Assembly (NCBI GenBank): GCA_030765065.1
Contig: CM060988.1
Location: forward strand, 178,229,065-178,293,064
Direction: 5' to 3'
DNA length: 64,000 nt
DNA from: Deroplatys truncata
Taxonomy: Eukaryota > Arthropoda > Insecta > Mantodea > Mantidae
The position numbers were made by a program, and so were the translations under genes. Below the pieces are notes generated by a model. That model was not told the origin of the DNA, did no database searches, and saw nothing but the letters and a program-made list of their open reading frames with translations. Positions within the stretch are counted from its first letter, which is position 1; each line of letters begins with the position of its first letter. This document shows, in pieces, positions 55,953 through 64,000 of the stretch.

Positions 55953-57181
55953 TACGAGTGAGAATTGATAAGTCCATGACTTTGACAAGAGATAGCGTTC
56001 TAATCACAGATTTCTTGTTTGCACCCAAGTCTTACATCTATTCTGGGTATAATCGCAGAACTTCGTCGTCATTTGTTTCTTACAACCTTGTCGAGAGCGT
56101 TTAAAATAAGCAGACGTATGTTGCTTCGTAGAAAATGGAGAAGTGAATTTTGTGTTGCGATAAAGCACTACTTTTTGCGTCGTAAGACGGTGAAGGAAAC
56201 GGAATAAAAGCTGAACAAGTATTATGGGGACTCTGCTCCATCACATGGCATGGTTCATAAGTGGTTTACAGAATTTCGATGTGGCCGTTCGAGCACAAGA
56301 GTTGCCGTATGCACAGGACAGCCGGTTGAGGTCACAACAGAAGAAATGGTGAACAAATTTCACGATATTGTGTAGGAAGACCGCTAATGAAAATCCGTGA
56401 GATAGCCTAGACCGTAAACATATCGAGTGAACGGGTGTATAACATTCTGCACGAATTTTTTGTATGAGAAAGCTGTCAGCAAGACTGCTCACAGTTGAGA
56501 ACATGCGGAATTGAACACGTTCTAGTTGAGTTTTTGTGTTGATATCACGGTTGATGAAACCCCGATCCATTACTATCAACCTGAAACCAAACAACAATGA
56601 AAGCACTGGATTTCTTTCGGCGAACCTGCTCCAAGGAAAGGGAAAACCACTCCGTTGGCAGGAAAAATCATGGCAGCTGTTTTTTGGGATTCGCAAGTGG
56701 CGATAGACATCCACTACCTGGAAAAGGATAAAACGATCACAGGTTCATATTATGCCGCAATGCTGGATCAGTTTCACAAAGAATTGTTAAAGAACGACCC
56801 CATTTAGTGAAGAAAAGGGTTCCCTTTCACCAGGATAATGCACCCGCACACAAGTCAGCCATTGCCATCGCAACATTTGTGGAACTGGGTTATGAACTGC
56901 TACCTCACCCACCATATTCTCCAGAATTGGCTCCGAGCGACTTCTTCCTCTTTGCAAACCTGAAAAATTGGCTCGCTGGGAAGAAATTCACGTCCACTGA
57001 ACACATCATGGCAGAAACAACCTCATTTTTTGCAGACTTCGAAAAATCATATTTTTTGGAAGAAACGTTGGACAACGTGTATTGAATTGAAAGGAGACCA
57101 TGTTGAGAAATAAAATCACTTTTTGGAAACAAAATTGTTATTTTGTTTAAAAAGTCACTGACTTGTCAATCCGCCCTCGTA
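55953..57181 (+). mobile_element. Mariner element with both inverted ends
   Basis: Left end TACGAGTGAGAATTGATAAG and right end, reversed, TACGAGGGCGGATTGACAAG, continuing to about 31 bp with 25 matches. TA lies at both edges. Length 1229 bp is normal for mariner. The transposase inside is on the plus strand. Confidence 0.88.
56118..57085 (+). pseudogene. Mariner transposase, broken
   Basis: The N-terminal helix-turn-helix region (KWRSEFCVAIKHYFLRRKTV, about 56138-56197) is followed by a stop, then KLNKYYGDSAPSHGMVHKWF, TEFRCGRSST and VNISSERVYNILHEF. The catalytic half has TVDETPIHYYQPETKQQ (first Asp, near 56550-56600), HQDNAPAHKS (second Asp, 56827-56856) and YSPELAPSDFFLF (third Asp, 56917-56955). 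I count exactly 34 residues between the second and third Asp, the DD34D signature of mariner. It ends at TGA 57083-57085. At least three stops and frame changes prevent a full protein, but the last 92 codons are intact. The enzyme cuts and pastes at TA sites. Confidence 0.88.
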
Positions 57182-58536
57182 TGCAGCATGTACGCAAAGC
57201 ATTGGCGGTGTTTATACATACGTAGCTATTCTAAAACCTCATTGGGTATAAAACTCATTCATCATCGGTGTTTTTAGCATTTGTTTATCGCATAATGGAT
57301 ATATATTTTTGCAAACATACTACATACGTATATTATCCATTACTTAAATGTTAGATTTTTAATTTTCGGGTGATGAACTATCAGTGTTCATAATTTGGTC
57401 GTTTAAAATAGTCCCGAAAGTTCGCTATTTTAGTATTAAAATCCAAACACAAATATCCATGAGAATTTGCTGGCCAATTGGTGTAATTACGAAAGCTAAG
57501 TGCGTAATAATTGCTCTAAATTGTGTTTACCTTTATAAAAGCGTTATAATTATGGGATATTTAACGCAGGTCCGTGTAAATTCGGAATGCGAAATGAGGA
57601 GTACTTGCTCACTCGAACAATATTATTATTCCACGTCATTTTTTATTTTTTCCGTTATTTGCTCGGTCAGAACAGTTTTAATTAACGATATTTGTTCTAC
57701 GTCTCGCTGAGTTTCAATTGCGTATTTACATACCGTGTATAGTTGAAACCTAGTGCGATTATACCGCTGGCAAGAACCTTTACATTAGCGATAAAATCAT
57801 CCATGTTTGTATCCTATCGCAGGTCTATCCGGACATGTTTTGATGTCATTTGAATAATTACATTTACAGGACTTCCACTATTACTTCTTACACACCAAAA
57901 AGTGTCAATGCTTTTGGTTTCTTACAGTGTTCTTCTTTATTTAATGTTGTCAGAACCCCCTTATCAGTTATATTCCACACCTACACGGATATTCTAATCT
58001 CTTATTGGTTTGAACAAAGTCAGCGGCGAAAGGGCTGGAAAAGGAAAACATTTTACCTGAGTGGCTAGAAAGCACTGACAGACACTCACCAGATCCGTGC
58101 GTCTCTTATTGGTTTGATGTCAAAAGTCTGGCACTCAAACCCTAACCAATGAATAGAAGTCGATTTCTGACTCAGGAGCGAAGAAAGCCGGGGGGGGGAT
58201 AAGACAAATACTATGTGAGTGGTTGGATGAAACTGTCTTGTAAATAATGTCCCCCTTACTATATATGTTATTTGAAAGTAACAAGGGATGTGGACAACAA
58301 ACCGAAAATTATTGTCCTTAATCAGCAAGGTTATAGCTCGGTGAGGGCGCAGCGTCTCCAATTACAGCGTTAAACTGGCGGGAGAAATACCACGAGCGGG
58401 GTTACTGGACACGCAAACCAGGTGGCATATTTGATTATAAATGCATAACGTAGTCCGCATGGCACTAAAATCATCAAAAACCTATTACACCGGCATACAA
58501 AACAAAATTAAAGCACATGTGAATAAAATAGTTTAA
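57182..58536. other. Unassigned sequence between two mariners
   Basis: 1.35 kb with no recognised repeat family. Frames of up to 108 codons (57384-57710) show no domain. A G9 run at 58190-58198. Confidence 0.35.
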
Positions 58537-59813
58537 TACGAGAGCGGATCGAAAAGTAATGCACAATATCTTTTTTACAAAAAAGTTTAATAGTTAAAAC
58601 AACAACAAAAATCACAAATGAACTTACCCCTTTTAACTACTTTTCGAGATAGTCACCAAGTTTCTCAACACATTTCTCCCATCGTGATAACAGTTTCAAT
58701 ACGTCCTGTTCGTAGAAGTCCGTTTCCTTGGAGTACAGCCATCTGCGGACTGCTGATTTCATTTCCACATCTGTCGCAAAGCCTTGGGCGGTCAGGAATT
58801 TCTTTATGGCACCGAACAGATAAAAGTCCGACGGTGCAAGGTCCGAAGTGTATAGTGGATGCTGGAGTACCTCCCAACCAAATATGGTGATTTTCTGACG
58901 AACAGCAGCAGCAACATGGGAGCGAGCATTTACATCGTCAGCATTCATGTTGTGGCGTTTGTCACGAAGAGCACAACGTAACTTCACCAAAGTTTTCATG
59001 TAGGCTGCAGCATTCACAGTGGTCCCGTGTTCAGCAAAGTTCACCAATACAACACCATGTATATCCCAGAACACCATCACAAGCACTTTCCTAGAAGATT
59101 GAGTAACTTTGAATTTTTTCTTCACTGAGGAACCAACATGTTTCCAGTCCACACTTGCGTGCTTGGTTTTGGGCGTGTAGTGGTATATCCACGACTCATC
59201 ACCAGTGACGATTCCTTCCAGAAGTTCATGCCCTTCTGGGGTGTACCGCGTTAGGTGATCCAAGTTGGTTATCTTTCACTGGCCCTTGTGGTTGTCTGTC
59301 AGGTTCTTAGGCACCCAGCTAGCACTAACTTTACGAAATTTGCACAATATCGTACACTGCACCATAGGAGACGTTGAACTGTTGTAATTGCACACGCCGG
59401 TCGTTCAAAATTGCCCCTCAATGCCTCTGACATTCTGTGGGGTTGCAGCTGTTACCGACCTCCCGGAGCGTGGCGAATCACTAAGGTTCACACGGCCCTC
59501 TAGGAAGAATGCACACCACCTGGAGACATTGCAGGTCCATACAATCATCCACGTACACGCCGCGCATATCCCTGTGAATATCACTAGTTTTATGCTCTTT
59601 GATCCACAAATATCGAACCACATCTCTCTGCTCTTCACACGTGGACGACAGTAACATGCGCACCATCTTTTTGCGTAGTTCACGCTTCTCTCGTGAAAAA
59701 ATACCCTCTTGTAGTGAAAACTTCAAACTATATCTGTGTGAAAATGCAACATTCCAGCTGCAATAGAAGTCGGAACAAAGTTATTGTGCGTTACTTTTCG
59801 GTCCGCCCTCGTA
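58537..59813 (-). mobile_element. Second mariner element with both inverted ends
   Basis: Ends TACGAGAGCGGATCGAAAAG (left) and, reversed, TACGAGGGCGGACCGAAAAG (right), continuing to about 32 bp with three mismatches; TA at both edges. 1277 bp. Different lineage from the first mariner. Confidence 0.9.
58637..59735 (-). pseudogene. Mariner transposase, frameshifted
   Basis: On the minus strand the N-terminal DNA-binding part is in two frames (EEQRDVVRYLWIKEHKTSDI; later LSDSPRSGRSV), then FRKVSASWVPKNLTDNHKG, a stop, and an intact 208-codon frame (59263-58637). That frame has IVTGDESWIYHYTPKTKHAS (first Asp), VMVFWDIHGVVLV, NADDVNARSHVAAAVRQK (second Asp) and YTSDLAPSDFYLFGAIKKFL (third Asp). 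A Val sits between the second Asp and Asn-Ala-Arg, where relatives have Asp-Asn-Ala-Arg, so 35 instead of 34 residues separate the last two Asp. The catalytic half is otherwise well kept. Confidence 0.9.
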
Positions 59814-59939
59814 AATACAGTTTTCAGGAGAGGTAAAAGGTATTTTACTTTGAATACCAATTTAATAGGTTAGGGCATGATGGGGTAGTTATTAATATTG
59901 TTATATTCCCTTTGATGACGCCTGTTTGCAAGGCAGCAA

Positions 59940-60243
59940 GAGCAATAAACATATTGATTTTGAATTATTATATATCACAAACAAACTGTTGGTATAGTCA
60001 AATCTTTCATGAGCGAGTCGCTATATGCAGGCTTTGAAATTCCACACTTTATATAACCACGAGGAACAAACGGATGACAACTTAAGCACTTAACAAAAGT
60101 GTGAAGTATTTCAACATTGAAATCAGTAACAAGAATATCTAGTAAATGCTTAATGCTACAAAAATAGATAAATTGTGTATTTTAGGGATGTCTATTTTTC
60201 TGTGTAATAATATATCTTCTATCCATTACGTTCACCAGTTATA
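59940..60243 (+). repeat. Old family A subfamily 2 copy, 5' part (outer shell of nest)
   Basis: TGGTATAGTCAAATCTTTC, GCTATATGCAGGCTTTGAAA, ATTACGTTCACCAGTTATA follow the subfamily 2 order and stop at a TA; the family resumes at 63592. Confidence 0.7.
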
Positions 60244-60460
60244 CGGGTGGCGCGGATAAAAGTGGCCCGACTCGTTTTTGAATGCAAAATACGTTTTTCC
60301 GTTGTGTATTAATAAAAACTTCTGTTAAAACTGAATTGAGCTAAAAATACAATGGGCATTTTACACGATGTGAATAATTGATAGTTGGCATTCCTCTGTC
60401 AGAATTCCAGCTTATTTCATCAGTTCATATAGGTACACGGTGCTGTTCGCATTGTGGAAA

Positions 60461-60825
60461 TGACTTTCTCGATACAAGAGAGAATTCAAATTTGGAAGCA
60501 TATGTGTAAACAGGTTCGATTTAAGAAACCCGTGAAATTTTCGGGGACAAGTGTCCGGGTAGAGAACTGCTAGCAAAGTGTGCAATGCAGAAATTAGTTT
60601 AAAAGTGGCAAAACGAGAAAGAATTCCTTCAGTGCGCACACCAAAACGTATTAAGGAGATTTGCCTAAGAATTACTGAAAGCCCAAAGAAGTCTGCACGT
60701 AAATTGGAGCAATAAGTACATTTAAGTAGTAGGAGTTGCCAGGGGATATTAAAAGCTTTTGATTTTAAGCCATATCGTGTGCAGTCTATATAGCAGTTAC
60801 GGGAAGATGAAAATCTTGTAAAGTA
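60461..60825 (+). pseudogene. Outer transposase, N-terminal piece
   Basis: MTFSIQERIQIWKHMCKQ (60461-60514), then after a frame change ETREIFGDKCPGRELLAKCA and a KLV-stop-KW block, and later ESPKKSARKLEQ, GILKAFDFKPYRVQSI and QLREDENLVK. This is the DUF4817-like helix-turn-helix region ('FPGRELPAKSTIHKLVKKW', 'RKLAQ...GIL...KPYRVQ') of insect Tc1/mariner-superfamily transposases. It stops where the inner element starts. Confidence 0.75.
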
Positions 60826-62059
60826 TGTCCCATAACGAACGCAATTATTAAATCGCGCGCCTCTTTGAGTTTGTTAATTTGCCAGACCTGAAATTTAAGC
60901 AATTGTCATTGTCAGTTGTCATTTGTGCGCATAGTCATCAGCGATACACGAAGGAACAACGCATCCAAATCTTGAAAACGCATAACAAGTACGTTGAATG
61001 CTATGCAGGGACTGTTCGAAGACTTAGTGTAATTTTTGGAAGCCGAAATGCGCCTAATGTGTCAACATTGCATAGACTACTAAGGAAATTTGAAGATACA
61101 GGATCGACAGTGAACATCAAATCACCTGGAGTCCTCGTTCTCGTTGATGTCGTCCTGGTCAGACATTGCTACGAGCCCAATGAAGTCCATTCGCGTCGTT
61201 CCCAACAATTTGGCATTTCGAAAAGCAGTTTTCAGTGAATTTTAACAAAATATCTGCATTTGCATCCTTTTAAGGACCAACTAACACAAGAGCTGAAGCG
61301 GATTGACCATTTGGAGCGTCAAACATTCACCAAACAATAATTCCATAGTGGTTTTCATAATAAAATAATCTGTAGTGACGAGACACACTTCCAAGTTAGT
61401 GATTATTAATAAACAAAACTGCTGAATTTGGAGCACAGAGAATCCTCGCATGTCTGCTTCCAGAACGAGTCACTTTTTGGTGAAGATTACGAGCTGGCGG
61501 ACTAATTGGGACATATTCTTTTGAAGACGAGACTGAAAAAGCAGTGACAGTGAATGGTGACCGTTATCGCCACATGATAACATAATATTTATGGCTGCAA
61601 TTGCAAGAATTCAATGTGGAAGAGTTGTGGTACCAACAGGATGGGGCACACTGCCGTTGAAACAAGCTTGCTAATAGAAAGATTCCCTGATCGTGTTATC
61701 CCTCGGAACAGCGATCAGAACTGGCCACCGAGATCGTGTGATTTGACACCATGTGATAATTTTTTGTGGGGGGTATGTCAAATCTTATGTTTATGTGAAC
61801 AATCCACGAATCATCATTCAACTCGAGGTAGAAATTAGACGTGTCATAGGTGAAATTCAAGCGGAAGTTTGCTGTACACTCGTTGAAACTTTGTCCACAG
61901 AGTGGATGTGTGCAGACGAAGCCGTGGAGGAATTTTTCTCAATATTTTGTCTGATGTTTAATCGTAGTCTTTGTGTTTCAATTGACATAGTAACATTAGC
62001 AACTTTCAAATAAATTATGTGTTTTATTATTAAATTAAAATTGCGTTCTTTATGGGACA
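60826..62059 (+). mobile_element. Inner Tc1/mariner-superfamily element with inverted ends
   Basis: Left end TGTCCCATAACGAACGCAAT and right end, reversed, TGTCCCATAAAGAACGCAAT: one mismatch in 20-21 bp. TA precedes the left end; on the right CTATA follows after one extra base, so the exact target duplication is blurred. 1.23 kb. It lies inside the coding sequence of the outer transposase. Confidence 0.85.
60930..62013 (+). pseudogene. Inner transposase (DUF4817-like plus DDE), broken
   Basis: The N-terminal part is intact for about 80 residues: YTKEQRIQILKTHNKYVECY, AGTVRRLSVIFGSRNAPNVS and LHRLLRKFEDTGS, then a frameshift and RRSQQFGISKSSFQ. Next come LTQELKRIDHLERQTF, NKIICSDETHFQV (first catalytic Asp, about 61366-61405), TVNGDRYRHMI, LQEFNVEELWYQQDGAHC (second Asp, about 61600-61650), FPDRVIPRNSDQNWPPRSCD then LTPCDNFLWG (third Asp, near 61755), and EIRRVIGEIQAEVCCTLVET near the C-terminus. 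A catalytic Asp is visible at each of the three expected positions. Several stops and shifts disable it. Confidence 0.85.
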
Positions 62060-62221
62060 ACTATAAATTGTCATCTGCAAACGTGTAGATTACTGCCCGT
62101 GGCTTCTCAGTAGCATCAACGAGGGTCTCTCAAACTCTTTACAGTACATCATGAATGATGAAGCATAGTTTCATCTTTCTGGTCATGTGAATTCGCAAAA
62201 CACGAGGTCTGAGCAGCATTT
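62060..62221 (+). pseudogene. Outer transposase, middle piece
   Basis: The frame VICKRVDYCPWLLSSINEGL, then LQYIMNDEA, a stop, and FHLSGHVNSQNTR continues the outer transposase: 'DEAWFHLSGHVNSQN' carries the first catalytic Asp of this family (seen here as NDEA). Cut at 62222 by a family A copy. Confidence 0.78.
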
Positions 62222-63145
62222 TTAGTTTCTCTACTACGTATAGTAAGTAGGGGAAGTATTGTATTCCACCCAAAAATTCGATACCGAGATTTCAGCGGAA
62301 ATACATGTTTTGAGAACCCCTGAATCCAAAACATACATTTTTGGAAACATGTCCGTGTGTGTGTGTCTGTCTGTTTGTCTGTGTGTCTGTGTGTCTTTGA
62401 ACAGCATAACTCAGAAACGAACAGTCGGATAAACACCAAACTTAATATTTAGGTTCAGCATCTTCCAGGGATGCGACACGAAGGTTTTCAAGAAAATCCC
62501 CCACCCCAGATTACCTTTTACATGGAAGATTTTTCGAAAATTTTAATTTTCTCAAAAACGGCTCTAACGATTTTGATTAAAATATAATATGTTTAAGATA
62601 TTTTCATGACAAATAAAACGTATATCTTGAATTTTCTGGGAATGTCTCCAAAGGTGTTCTTCGTTGTGAACAACTTTTGCATAACCGGTAAACCATAAGA
62701 GATACAGAAAATTTTACTACACAAAAAATGTACATCGCGTTAAAATACACAATTTATGTCATATACATTTTTTTTTTTGAGTGAACCATTTTCGAGATAT
62801 TGCTTGTTATTCTCTTAAATTTTTCAATACTTATTTTCTTAAATGGGAATTCGTTATTCATTTTTTTGTCTTTGATATGCAAAGAGTATTAATCTGTTGC
62901 AAAGGGAATGGTGCTGCACCTAGCAACCAGCTATTAAGAGATATGTGTATGCTTAAAGGCTACTGTATTTCTATATTGCCCTTGTAAATATATATTCCCC
63001 TTACATCTACACGAAAATTAGCAATAAGATAGATTCTGCAAATGTTTATCTCGATTAGCATGAAGCATATGGAGAATAAGCGTTTGTAAAAATAGTTTGT
63101 ACAAGAGTAGAGAAAGTCTTGTGAGTGTAACACATCAGATTTTTT
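62222..63145 (-). repeat. Family A element, full length, inside the outer transposase
   Basis: 3' end TTAGTTTCTCTACTACGTAT at 62222, 5' end ACATCAGATTTTTT at 63145. Long GTGT/GTCT tract at 62356-62396. The transposase reading flanks both sides, so its limits define the element: the host has a T-run at the junction. Confidence 0.93.
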
Positions 63146-63545
63146 GACACTACTCTCAACACTGTTGCCCATATGAATATTTGACACATTTTGTGCTCAA
63201 CTCACTAATTATAAAAGACAGCACTGCTTCTTCCAGCAAGATGGGGCGACATGACACACGTCTAATGCATCCCTGGAACAAGTCCGCGATGTATTCTCTG
63301 CGGAATGAACTGTTAGCAAAAACTTGTGGCTACCACGTTCCCCGGTTCTGACAACGTATGAGGATATTTCAAAAGCAAGGCCTATGAAACAAATCTACAC
63401 ACAATACAGGAACTGAAAGACATCAGCCGTGTAAAGTTGGCGCCATCGATATCGGAACATTACGCCGGGTGTAATCTACAATGGTTAGACGTAGCTGTGT
63501 ATTGATGCTACAGGGGTCACTTTCAACATCTTCAGTAAATGGCGA
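63146..63545 (+). pseudogene. Outer transposase, C-terminal piece
   Basis: CFFQQDGAT, a stop, HTSNASLEQVRDVFSAE (second Asp, 63232-63240), VSKNLWLPRSPVLTTYEDI (third Asp position, but the following Phe-Leu-Trp-Gly is altered), then in another frame YETNLHTIQELKDISR, AIDIGTLRRV and MVRRSCVLMLQGS. Matches the rest of the family in order. Stops and shifts present. Confidence 0.75.
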
Positions 63546-63591
63546 GTCCATGTCAATCCATGTTTGTCATTCGTCTTTTACAGCTGTTCGA

Positions 63592-63690
63592 AGAAAATGC
63601 AAGTTATACATTTTATTTGTGATACCAATATTGTAAACATGTGACATTTTAATCGAAATTTTTTAGAAACAAAAAATAAAGACTTTTTCA
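63592..63690 (+). repeat. Old family A copy resumes
   Basis: GAAAATGCAAGTTATACATT then TTATTTGTGATACCAATATT continue the family from the point broken at 60243, then stop at a reverse copy. Confidence 0.6.
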
Positions 63691-63691
63691 C

Positions 63692-64000
63692 ATTCTCTAC
63701 TACGTACAGTAATTAGGAGAAGCATTGCATTCCACTCAAAAATTTGATATCGAGATTTCACCGGAAATAGATGTTTTGAGGTTTGTTGAATCCAAATAAA
63801 GCAATTTTGGAAACATGTCCGTGTGTGTCTGTCTATGAACAGCATAACTCAAAACTAAAAGTCGGATAAATAACAAACTTGGTATTTGAGTTCAGTATCT
63901 TCCAGATATGCGACACGAAGATTTTCAAGAAAATTCCCCTACCCCAGATTACCCTTTATATGAAACATTTTTCGAAAACTTTGATTTTCTCAAAAACGGC
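63692..64000 (-). repeat. Family A element, 3' part (cut by window end)
   Basis: 3' end ATTCTCTACTACGTACAGTA at 63692; continues through the GTGTGTGTCTGTC tract to the window end. Confidence 0.88.

Larger units (their letters stand above)
60244..63591 (+). mobile_element. Tc1/mariner-superfamily element, split twice by later insertions
   Basis: Left edge CGGGTGGCGCGGATAAAAG follows the TA of the old family A copy. The body at 60244-60825, 62060-62221 and 63146-63591 carries one transposase in three pieces. The right inverted end is not visible, so that edge is approximate. Confidence 0.65.

Overview
The window is an AT-rich, gene-poor stretch of an animal genome, almost certainly an arthropod and probably an insect. 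The evidence is mariner elements with TACGAGGGCGG-type inverted ends, several Tc1/mariner transposase lineages of types common in insects, tRNA-derived SINEs, a Penelope-like fragment and a LINE reverse-transcriptase fragment. I found no convincing host gene, no rRNA, no functional tRNA and no CRISPR. The identifiable sequence is transposons, mostly decayed and often nested. The species cannot be named from this.

The dominant component is one interspersed family, called family A here. A full copy is about 0.8-1.1 kb. The 5' end reads ATCTGATGTGTTACACTCAC; the 3' end carries a CTACTTACTATACGTAGTAG hairpin followed by AGAAAGTAA. About 30 full or partial copies occur in both orientations, in at least two subfamilies. 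They encode nothing, have no terminal inverted repeats, share one asymmetric 12-bp subterminal inverted repeat (ACTTTCTCTACT) and carry an internal GTCT/GTGT microsatellite. This resembles Helentron-associated (DINE-1-like) elements.

The second component is solo LTRs. Seven copies of a ~1-kb LTR (family B, TGAGGCAGTA...CTTCA) and two relatives (family D) are present; most have perfect 4-bp target duplications. Their 3' parts hold tandem copies of a motif like the tRNA-Lys primer-binding site; one copy is an exact 18-nt TGGCGCCCAACGTGGGGC. One family-D LTR (3.4-5.3 kb) also contains a 32-copy, 36-bp minisatellite that its sister at 37.1-38.3 kb has only as about two diverged units.

Layout: 0-3.4 kb, family A, a Penelope-like GIY-YIG tail with a possible hammerhead ribozyme, and a transposase remnant. 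3.4-5.3 kb, minisatellite-bearing LTR. 5.3-16 kb, family A interrupted by LTRs and a SINE. 16.8-17.8 kb, solo LTR. 18.0-19.9 kb, a 105-bp satellite array. 20-33.7 kb, family A, SINEs, a LINE fragment and a solo LTR. 34-39 kb, a Tc1-like transposase, an LTR and a mariner fragment. 39.8-47.6 kb, family A, two solo LTRs, a MITE and SINEs. 48.9-53.8 kb, a young LTR element (two 498-bp LTRs) lacking recognisable gag/pol, inserted in a transposase. 56-57.2 and 58.5-59.8 kb, two mariners. 60-63.7 kb, a three-level nest of transposons.

The genes do not form a pathway. The transposases, RT and endonuclease pieces seen are broken, so mobility today would depend on copies elsewhere. Coordinates of repeat edges are read by eye and may be off by a few bases.
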